A stretch of 7,683 bases of DNA from the NCBI GenBank assembly GCA_937912045.1, contig CALDPI010000026.1, forward strand, positions 1 to 7,683, read 5' to 3'. This document shows positions 1 to 5,513 of this stretch, in pieces; position 1 is the stretch's first letter, and each line of letters starts with the position of its first letter. The DNA comes from an uncultured Clostridia bacterium (GTDB lineage Bacteria; Bacillota; Clostridia; Oscillospirales; Acutalibacteraceae). Made by a program: the position numbers and the translations under genes. Below the pieces are notes generated by a model that was given only the letters and a program-made list of their open reading frames with translations, did not search any database and had not been told where the DNA came from.

Positions 1-1155
1 AAGACCCTGTGCCGCCGCCTCCTCATATCCTGACGAGCCGTTGAACTGGCCCGCGCCGAAAAGCCCCGGCAGGTCCTTAAACTGCAGTGTGTGTGAAAGC
101 GCAAGCGGGTCAACACAATCATATTCAATAGCGTATGCGCTGCGCATTATTTTTACGTTTTCAAGCCCCTTTATCGAGCGGTAAATTTTAATCTGCACCT
201 CTTCAGGCAGGGAGGACGACATTCCCTGCAGGTACATTTCCTCTGTGTTCATTCCGCACGGCTCGACAAAAAGCTGGTGGCGCTCCTTGTCTGCAAAGCG
301 GACAATCTTGTCCTCAATGCTCGGACAATAGCGCGGTCCCACACCGTGAATATCACCCGAATAAAGCGGCGAACGGTCGAGATTACTCAGGATTATTTCC
401 TTGGTTTCGTCGTTTGTGTAGGCAATGTGGCAAAGCACCTTGTTTTCGCCCTTGTCCTTGGTTTTATAACTGAAGGGCACGATGTGCTCGTCTCCCGCCT
501 GCTCCTCCATTTTGGAAAAATCTATGCTGTCACGCAGCACTCTGGCAGGGGGGCCCGTTTTAAAACGGCGCAGCGGAATTCCGAGCTTATAAAGCGCTTC
601 CGACAGTTTTGTTGCGGCAAAGGTGCCGTCGGGACCACCCTCATAATTTACCTCGCCCACGAAAATTCTGCCGCCCAAAAAGGTGCCCGTTGCCAGAATT
701 ACGGTCTTGCAGACGTACTCTGCACCAAGCATTGTGACGACGTGCCAGCCGTCGTCCTCCTTATACAAATCGATAATTTCCGCCTGCTTGACGTCAAGGC
801 CTTTTTGTTTTTCGACGGCGTGCTTCATATATTCGCTGTATCTGCGGCGGTCTATCTGCGCGCGCAGAGAATGCACGGCAGGGCCCTTGCCGAGATTGAG
901 CATTCGGCTTTGCAGCATATTTGCATCGGCCGCCTTGCCCATCTCACCGCCGAGAGCATCCACCTCTCGCACGAGGTGACCCTTTGCGGTTCCGCCTATG
1001 GACGGGTTGCAGGGCATATTGCCCACCCAGTCAAGATTTATTGTGAACATTACGGTGCTAACAGAAAGTCTTGCCGCTGCGAGCGCCGCCTCTATTCCTG
1101 CGTGGCCCGCGCCGATTACCGCAACGTCCACCTGTCCTGCGTTATATTTTTTCAT
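1..1155 (-). CDS. mnmG: MnmG (GidA), tRNA uridine-5-carboxymethylaminomethyl modification FAD enzyme, N-terminal part
   Basis: This is the FAD-dependent half of the cytoplasmic MnmEG complex. With MnmE it installs the (carboxymethyl)aminomethyl group at C5 of wobble uridine 34 in certain tRNAs. The visible 385 codons start at the ATG read from 1155 and run off the left edge; the family is usually about 620-630 residues, so about 60% is present. Seen directly: the dinucleotide-binding motif GAGHAG at residues 15-20, PCNPSIGG at 48-55 and GVGPRYCPSIEDK around 271-283. Cys49 and Cys277 match the two conserved cysteines of E. coli MnmG (C47 and C277). The fragment ends in the conserved GYEEAAAQGL. 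The start lies six bases after the mnmE stop codon, and the purine-rich sequence around that stop (GGAAAGTAGGA) can act as its ribosome binding site, so the two genes are probably translationally coupled. No frame disruption is seen. Identification is very secure. Confidence 0.97.
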   Translation of the reverse strand, partial: MKKYNAGQVDVAVIGAGHAGIEAALAAARLSVSTVMFTINLDWVGNMPCNPSIGGTAKGHLVREVDALGGEMGKAADANMLQSRMLNLGKGPAVHSLRAQIDRRRYSEYMKHAVEKQKGLDVKQAEIIDLYKEDDGWHVVTMLGAEYVCKTVILATGTFLGGRIFVGEVNYEGGPDGTFAATKLSEALYKLGIPLRRFKTGPPARVLRDSIDFSKMEEQAGDEHIVPFSYKTKDKGENKVLCHIAYTNDETKEIILSNLDRSPLYSGDIHGVGPRYCPSIEDKIVRFADKERHQLFVEPCGMNTEEMYLQGMSSSLPEEVQIKIYRSIKGLENVKIMRSAYAIEYDCVDPLALSHTLQFKDLPGLFGAGQFNGSSGYEEAAAQGL

Positions 1156-1161
1156 ATAATC

Positions 1162-2520
1162 CTACTTTCCTACACAGAATCGGCTGAAGACCTCATCCGC
1201 GACCGCCTCTGTCACGCGCTCGCCCGAGAGGCTGAGAAGTGCCGAAAGCGCCTCGTCGGCGCAGATGTCGATAGCATCCAGCGTGAAGCCCGTTTCCATG
1301 GCAGACAGTGCCTCGCACACGCTGTCATACGCGCGGCTTGCACACTGGCGCTGGCGCTCGGTTATGAGCACGGCAACGTCGCTTTTCAGGTTTGCCACGC
1401 CCGACGCGTTTATTATGGCGGACTTAAGCTCTTCGCTCCCCGTTCCCTCGCGTGCCGAAATTAATACGGGCGAAAGCGGTGCAAACTCCTGTAAATCTAT
1501 CATAAGCGGCTTGTCGGTCTTGTTGACAACCGCAACCGCACATTTGTCCCTTATAAGCTCTAAAATCCGTCGGTCGTTATTATCCATCGGACGCGAGCCG
1601 TCAAACACCGCCAAGACAAGCTGTGCCTCAGCGGCGCGTTTAAATGCAAGGTCAACGCCGATAGCCTCAACCTCGTCCTTGGTTTCGTGCAGACCTGCGG
1701 TATCGGCAAGCCGCAGACGCAAATCGCCCACGCGCACCGTTTCCTCGACCACGTCACGCGTGGTGCCTGCTTTATCCGTAACAATCGAGCGTTCATCGCC
1801 CGACAGCATATTCATAAGGGTTGATTTTCCCACGTTGGGCGCACCGATTATTGCGGTGCTTATCCCCTCGCGAATGATTTTGCCTGCATCAAAGCCCAAA
1901 AGCAATCGGGAAAGCGCCGCTTTTACTGACAAGAGCTTTTCTTTGACGTTCTGCTCGTCGGCTTCGGGCAGGTCCTCATCGGGATAGTCCGCAAAGACCG
2001 CCATCGCGGCAGATACGGCAAGCAATTCCTCTTTGATTTTTTCAATTTCTCTGTGCACTCTGCCCGTTTTTGCGGCAAGCGCCATTTTAAGCTCCTGCTC
2101 GCCGTTTGCGGAAATGAGTGCCATTACACTCTCGGCGGCGGACAGGTCCATCTTTCCGTTTTCCCACGCGCGCCGCGTGAATTCACCGGGGGCCGCAAGC
2201 GTTGCGCCTGCCGCTATGGAGGCGCGCAAAAGCGCACGCGTTATATACACGCCGCCGTGGGTAGAAAGCTCCACCACGTCCTCCCCCGTGTAGCTTTTTG
2301 GTGCAGCAAAAATGAGAGCCACCGCCTCGTCCAGCAGGGTGTCTCCGTCGTAAACCGCGCCGAAAAGCGCAGTATATCCCAACGCGTCTTTAATTTTCTT
2401 TCCGCCCTTGGCGCGAAACACCCTGTCTGCAACCGCGCGTGCATCGTCGCCCGATATTCTGACAGTGCCTATTCCGCCCTCGCCGAGCGGTGTGGAAATT
2501 GCGGCTATTGTGGTACTCAT
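1162..2520 (-). CDS. mnmE: MnmE (TrmE), tRNA modification GTPase
   Basis: This is the GTPase partner of MnmG in wobble-uridine modification of tRNA. At 452 residues it is full length for the family. The N-terminal tetrahydrofolate-binding domain covers about 1-117 (start MSTTIAAISTPLGEGGIG). The helical domain opens with PGEFTRRAWENGKMDL (111-126). The inserted Ras-like G domain spans about 218-375 and shows G1 GAPNVGKS (226-233), G2 TTRD (253-256), G3 DTAG (273-276), G4 NKTD (333-336) and G5 SAR (355-357). The protein ends in FCVGK (448-452), which contains the conserved C-terminal cysteine (449). The start is supported by a strong ribosome binding site, GAGGTGAGG, just upstream of the ATG. 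It is the first gene of an mnmE-mnmG operon with its own promoter. Upstream is a divergent dehydrogenase gene, not the jag/yidC/rnpA genes that often precede mnmE in Firmicutes. Confidence 0.98.
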   Translation of the reverse strand: MSTTIAAISTPLGEGGIGTVRISGDDARAVADRVFRAKGGKKIKDALGYTALFGAVYDGDTLLDEAVALIFAAPKSYTGEDVVELSTHGGVYITRALLRASIAAGATLAAPGEFTRRAWENGKMDLSAAESVMALISANGEQELKMALAAKTGRVHREIEKIKEELLAVSAAMAVFADYPDEDLPEADEQNVKEKLLSVKAALSRLLLGFDAGKIIREGISTAIIGAPNVGKSTLMNMLSGDERSIVTDKAGTTRDVVEETVRVGDLRLRLADTAGLHETKDEVEAIGVDLAFKRAAEAQLVLAVFDGSRPMDNNDRRILELIRDKCAVAVVNKTDKPLMIDLQEFAPLSPVLISAREGTGSEELKSAIINASGVANLKSDVAVLITERQRQCASRAYDSVCEALSAMETGFTLDAIDICADEALSALLSLSGERVTEAVADEVFSRFCVGK

Positions 2521-2539
2521 TCCCTCACCTCGTTAAAAC

Positions 2540-2568
2540 ATAATAACATAATATATTTTCTAATTCAA
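2540..2568 (-). promoter_or_regulatory. Predicted sigma-A promoter of the mnmE-mnmG operon
   Basis: Read on the minus strand, a -35 box TTGAAT (2568-2563) is followed by a 17-bp spacer and a -10 box TATTAT (2545-2540). That is four of six and five of six matches to the vegetative consensus at ideal spacing. The -10 box lies about 20 bases before the mnmE start codon, so the leader would be short, ending in GAGGTGAGG next to the ATG. This is a match by eye; no transcript start is known. Confidence 0.6.
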
Positions 2569-2579
2569 TAAAATTAAAA

Positions 2580-2615
2580 TAAACCGCATATTTTTTTGTT
2601 GACTTTTGCGGTTTA
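2580..2615. repeat. 9-bp perfect inverted repeat enclosing the gdhA -35 box (possible operator)
   Basis: TAAACCGCA at 2580-2588 is repeated as its exact reverse complement TGCGGTTTA at 2607-2615, with 18 bases between. The gdhA -35 hexamer lies in the spacer and the right arm fills most of the gap before the -10 box. Neither side has the T-run and compact loop of a terminator serving an upstream gene: the plus side continues GCGTG, and no gene enters from the right on the minus strand. A protein-binding operator is therefore the more natural reading. No known regulator motif is recognised. Confidence 0.5.
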
Positions 2616-2627
2616 GCGTGTTAAACT
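2599..2627 (+). promoter_or_regulatory. Predicted sigma-A promoter of the glutamate dehydrogenase gene
   Basis: The -35 box TTGACT (2599-2604, five of six) is separated by 17 bp from a -10 box TAAACT (2622-2627, four of six). The -10 box is preceded by TGT, giving an extended -10 (TGn). A perfect TATAAT also occurs at 2633-2638, but it has no acceptable -35 at the right distance, so I prefer the first pair. The leader to the ATG would be roughly 25-30 bases and contains the ribosome binding site AGAAGG (2649-2654), six bases before the start codon. Confidence 0.6.
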
Positions 2628-2660
2628 TTTTTTATAATTTTTTTCAAAAGAAGGTATATT

Positions 2661-4016
2661 ATGAAACTGAAAAACGAATATCTCAAAAGAGTGTACGAAA
2701 CCGTTTCCAAACGCAACGCTGACGAGCCTGAGTTTTTACAGGCTGTGCTTGAGGTTTTGGAATCCTTGGAGCCTGTTGTTGAACAGGACCCGCGCCTTGA
2801 AAAATGGGGCGTTATGGAAAGAATCGTTGAGCCCGAGCGCATGATTTCTTTCCGCGTTTCCTGGATGGACGACAACGGAAAAGTACAGGTTAACCGCGGC
2901 TACCGCGTGCAGTTCAACTCTGCCATCGGCCCCTATAAGGGCGGCATTCGTCTGCACCCGTCTGTTAACTCCTCTGTTATTAAATTCCTCGGCTTTGAGC
3001 AGACCTTTAAAAACAGCCTTACCGGTCTTCCTATGGGCGGCGGTAAGGGCGGCGCAGACTTTGACCCGCGCGGCAGGTCCGACGCTGAGATTATGCGCTT
3101 CTGCCAGAGCTTTATGACCGAGCTTGCGAAACACATCGGCCCCGATACCGACGTTCCCGCTGGTGACATCGGTGTTGGCGCACGTGAGGTTGGCTATCTC
3201 TTCGGCCAGTACAAGCGTCTGCGCAACGAATTCACCGGTGTTCTCACAGGAAAGGGCCGTTCCTTCGGCGGTTCTCTCATCCGTCCCGAGGCTACGGGCT
3301 TTGGCGCTGTTTACTACACGGTAGAAATGCTTAAGACCTTTGGTGAAGACATAAAGGGCAAGACCTTTGCTGTTTCGGGCTTCGGCAACGTTGCCTGGGG
3401 CACCGTTAAGAAGATTACCGAGCTTGGCGGTAAGGTTGTTACCATCTCCGGCCCTGACGGCTACGTTTACGACCCCGACGGCGTTTCCACCGACGAGAAG
3501 ATTAACTTCATGCTCGAAATGCGCGCTTCAGGTCACGACAAGGTTAAGGACTATGCCGATAAGTTTGGCGTTCAGTATTTTGAGGGCAAGCGCCCGTGGG
3601 AGCAGAAGGTTGACGTTGTTATGCCCTGCGCCACTCAGAACGAGGTATCACTTGAAGACGCTAAAAGCATCGTAAAGAACGGTGTTAAGTATTATGTTGA
3701 GGTTTCCAATATGCCCACAACCGAGGAGGCTGTTGCTTACCTTAAGGAGAACAAGGTTGTCATTGCTCCGTCCAAGGCTGTTAACGCAGGCGGCGTTGCC
3801 GTTTCGGGCCTTGAAATGAGCCAGAACTCTATGCGCTACAGCTGGACCGCAGAAGAGGTTGACGCAAAGCTCCACCAGATTATGTCCGACATTTATAAAA
3901 ACTCCTATGATGCCGCAAAGAAATACGGCATGGAGGGCGACCTCATTGCAGGTGCAAACATTGCCGGCTTTATGAAGGTTGCCGACGCTATGATTGCAGA
4001 GGGCGTTGCATACTAA
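2661..4016 (+). CDS. gdhA: Hexameric glutamate dehydrogenase, probably NAD-linked
   Basis: It catalyses reversible oxidative deamination of glutamate to 2-oxoglutarate and ammonia in the cytoplasm. The 451 residues match the short hexameric class (about 450). By alignment from memory with the Clostridium symbiosum enzyme, the catalytic residues are all present: Lys93 (GPYKGG), Lys117 (EQTFKNSL), Lys129 (PMGGGKGG) and Asp169 (DVPAGD). The substrate domain covers about 1-200 and the Rossmann domain about 200-420, with GFGNVAWG at 240-247. Phe241, Pro265 and Asp266 (SGPDG) match the C. symbiosum residues linked to NAD preference, whereas NADP enzymes typically have small or basic residues there. 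The C-terminal part (AVNAGGVAVSGLEMSQNS) closes the active site. The start is set by AGAAGG six bases upstream. Codons are strongly biased (GTT for valine, mostly AAG for lysine after the first part), which suggests high expression. It is monocistronic, between its own promoter and a terminator. The cofactor assignment is inference. Confidence 0.97.
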   Translation: MKLKNEYLKRVYETVSKRNADEPEFLQAVLEVLESLEPVVEQDPRLEKWGVMERIVEPERMISFRVSWMDDNGKVQVNRGYRVQFNSAIGPYKGGIRLHPSVNSSVIKFLGFEQTFKNSLTGLPMGGGKGGADFDPRGRSDAEIMRFCQSFMTELAKHIGPDTDVPAGDIGVGAREVGYLFGQYKRLRNEFTGVLTGKGRSFGGSLIRPEATGFGAVYYTVEMLKTFGEDIKGKTFAVSGFGNVAWGTVKKITELGGKVVTISGPDGYVYDPDGVSTDEKINFMLEMRASGHDKVKDYADKFGVQYFEGKRPWEQKVDVVMPCATQNEVSLEDAKSIVKNGVKYYVEVSNMPTTEEAVAYLKENKVVIAPSKAVNAGGVAVSGLEMSQNSMRYSWTAEEVDAKLHQIMSDIYKNSYDAAKKYGMEGDLIAGANIAGFMKVADAMIAEGVAY

Positions 4017-4022
4017 AAACAC

Positions 4023-4055
4023 AAAAAGACAGAGCCGAAAGGCTCTGTCTTTTTT
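4023..4055. terminator. Bidirectional rho-independent terminator between gdhA and the citrate synthase gene
   Basis: A perfect 9-bp stem, GACAGAGCC (4028-4036) with GGCTCTGTC (4041-4049), closes a stable GAAA tetraloop (4037-4040). It is flanked by five A on the left (4023-4027) and six T on the right (4050-4055), so either strand gives a hairpin followed by a U-tract. It starts six bases after the gdhA stop and ends one base before the citrate synthase stop codon. Confidence 0.95.
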
Positions 4056-4056
4056 C

Positions 4057-5418
4057 TTATCTTTCGGAAAGCGGAACGTAAGGTTCCTCTTTTTTTACGT
4101 TTATATATGCAGGGCGGATAATCTTGCCCGCATTCTGTATTTCTTCAATGCGGTGCGCGCTCCAGCCCGCTATGCGTGAAACGGCGAAAAGCGGGGTGAA
4201 AAGCTCACTCGGGAGGCCGAGCATCTTATAAATCAGACCCGAATAGAAGTCAACGTTGGGGCTGACTCCCTTATACATTTTGCGCTTTTCTGCAATAATC
4301 TCAGGCGCGAGGGTGGCAACGGTTTTATAAAGCTCATACTCATCCTCACAGCCCTTTTCAACCGAGAGCTGTCGTGCAAAGCCCTCAAGCAGCGCAGCGC
4401 GCGGGTCGGAAAGCGAATAAATCGCGTGGCCCATGCCGTATATAAGTCCTGCATTATCAAACGCGCGCTTTTCAAGCAGACCGACAAGATAATCCTTTAT
4501 CTGTCCCTCGTCCTTTGTGTTTATGCTGTTTTTCATATCCTCAAACATACGCACAACCTTGATGTTTGCGCCGCCGTGACGCGGACCCTTTAACGAGCCG
4601 AGGGCCGCCGCAACCGCCGAATACGTGTCGGTGCCCGACGAGGTTACAACGTGGGTTGTAAAGGTGGAGTTGTTGCCGCCGCCGTGCTCTGCGTGCAGCA
4701 CAAGCGCGAGGTCAAGAATCTTTGCTTCAAGCGGTGAATATTCGCCGCTCTCTCTTAAAATATAAAGCAGCGTCTCCGCTGTGGAAAGATTTTCCTTTGG
4801 CAGATGGATAAATAAGCTCTTGCCCTGGTGGTAATGCTGGAACGACTGATAGCTGTAAACCGAGAGCATCGGAAAAACAGAGATGAGCTGCATGCTCTGG
4901 CGCAAAACGTTTGCCACCGAGGTATCATCGGGGTTGTCGTCATAGGCATAAAGTGCTAGCACACAGCGCGACAGGACGTTCATCATATCCTTGCCGGGCG
5001 CCTTTAATATCATATCACGCGTAAAGGACGTGGGCAGACTGCGATAATCGCACAGCTCGCGGCAGAATTCTGCCAGCTCCTCCTTGTTCGGCAGGGTTCC
5101 GAACAGCAAGAGATAGACCGTTTCCTCAAAGCCGAAGCGGTTGTCCTCCAAAAAGCCCTTGGTGAGGTCGCGCACGTCAATGCCCCTGTAACAGAGCTTG
5201 CCGTGGCAGGGCACCGTCTGCCCGTCTGCGAGGGTTTTCTTGGCCTGCACCATTGAAACCTCCGTAAGACCTGTGACAACGCCGTTTCCGTTCATATCGC
5301 GCAGACCGCGGTTGACACAGTGCTCCTCATACATTTGCGGCAGAATGCCGTTGCACTCGCAGGATTTTTGTGCCATTTTTTCAATATATGGTGTAATTTG
5401 AGAATAGTCTTTTTTCAT
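4057..5418 (-). CDS. gltA: Citrate synthase (citrate/2-methylcitrate synthase family)
   Basis: It condenses oxaloacetate with acetyl-CoA to citrate, the entry step of the oxidative branch toward 2-oxoglutarate. Its 453 residues are slightly more than E. coli GltA (427), because of an N-terminal region of about 65 residues before the conserved fold. Catalytic motifs are present: LHAEHGGGNNSTF (241-253, catalytic His245), GPRHGGAN (278-285, His281) and NVDFYSG (388-394, Asp390). The oxaloacetate-binding stretch GMGHAIYSLSDPRA (328-341) and the C-terminal AGWSAHRIEEI (417-427) are also there. This is the common si-type family; the unrelated Re-citrate synthase of some clostridia is homocitrate-synthase-like and does not fit. 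Methylcitrate activity cannot be excluded, but no propionate genes are adjacent. The start is supported by AAAGGA upstream and a promoter at 5449-5477. The gene is monocistronic and convergent with the glutamate dehydrogenase gene. Confidence 0.95.
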   Translation of the reverse strand: MKKDYSQITPYIEKMAQKSCECNGILPQMYEEHCVNRGLRDMNGNGVVTGLTEVSMVQAKKTLADGQTVPCHGKLCYRGIDVRDLTKGFLEDNRFGFEETVYLLLFGTLPNKEELAEFCRELCDYRSLPTSFTRDMILKAPGKDMMNVLSRCVLALYAYDDNPDDTSVANVLRQSMQLISVFPMLSVYSYQSFQHYHQGKSLFIHLPKENLSTAETLLYILRESGEYSPLEAKILDLALVLHAEHGGGNNSTFTTHVVTSSGTDTYSAVAAALGSLKGPRHGGANIKVVRMFEDMKNSINTKDEGQIKDYLVGLLEKRAFDNAGLIYGMGHAIYSLSDPRAALLEGFARQLSVEKGCEDEYELYKTVATLAPEIIAEKRKMYKGVSPNVDFYSGLIYKMLGLPSELFTPLFAVSRIAGWSAHRIEEIQNAGKIIRPAYINVKKEEPYVPLSER

Positions 5419-5448
5419 TGGGTTTTCCTTTCAGTTTTTGCTTTTTAT

Positions 5449-5477
5449 ATTTTACCACATTAATTGACACATTTCAA
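5449..5477 (-). promoter_or_regulatory. Predicted sigma-A promoter of the citrate synthase gene
   Basis: On the minus strand, -35 TTGAAA (5477-5472, five of six) is followed by a 17-bp spacer and -10 TAAAAT (5454-5449, five of six), preceded by TGG as an extended -10. The -10 box lies about 30 bases before the start codon. The core elements interlock with the divergent exporter promoter: each promoter's -35 box lies inside the other's spacer. Confidence 0.7.
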
Positions 5478-5489
5478 ATATTGTGTTAA
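5464..5489. repeat. Imperfect inverted repeat across the divergent promoters (possible operator)
   Basis: TTGACACA (5464-5471) pairs with TGTGTTAA (5482-5489) at seven of eight positions across a 10-base spacer. The spacer includes most of a small palindrome, ATTTCAAAT (5471-5479). The repeat covers the exporter -35 box and part of its -10, as well as the citrate synthase -35 box. It could be an operator, or a by-product of two AT-rich promoters laid over each other. It does not clearly match a known motif; a Rex-type site would need TTGTTAA arms that are not both present. Confidence 0.35.
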
Positions 5490-5492
5490 AAT
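5464..5492 (+). promoter_or_regulatory. Predicted strong sigma-A promoter of the ABC exporter gene
   Basis: A perfect -35 box TTGACA (5464-5469) and a -10 box TAAAAT (5487-5492, five of six) are spaced by 17 bp, with an extended -10 TGT just upstream. This is the best promoter match in the window. The ribosome binding site AAAGGGGG (5500-5507) lies six bases before the ATG at 5514, leaving a short leader. Confidence 0.75.
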
Positions 5493-5513
5493 TTTTACCA
5501 AAGGGGGTATTTT

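Noticed and set aside
277..1464. Long plus-strand open frame of 395 codons spanning antisense of mnmG and mnmE
   Set aside because: It runs antisense across two securely identified genes and their junction, has no recognisable domain and no ribosome binding site, and is explained by codon bias of the real genes.
1265..1987. Plus-strand 240-codon open frame antisense to mnmE
   Set aside because: Composition is serine/arginine/alanine-rich as expected for an antisense shadow, it has no recognisable motif, and it lies wholly inside mnmE.
2580..2615. The inverted repeat as a rho-independent terminator
   Set aside because: It has an 18-base loop, no T-run on the plus side, and no gene arriving from either direction that would need termination there.
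2633..2638. Perfect TATAAT as the gdhA -10 box
   Set aside because: The matching -35 position holds only a poor hexamer, whereas TTGACT with a 17-bp spacer and extended -10 TAAACT gives a coherent promoter. It is kept as a possible secondary start.
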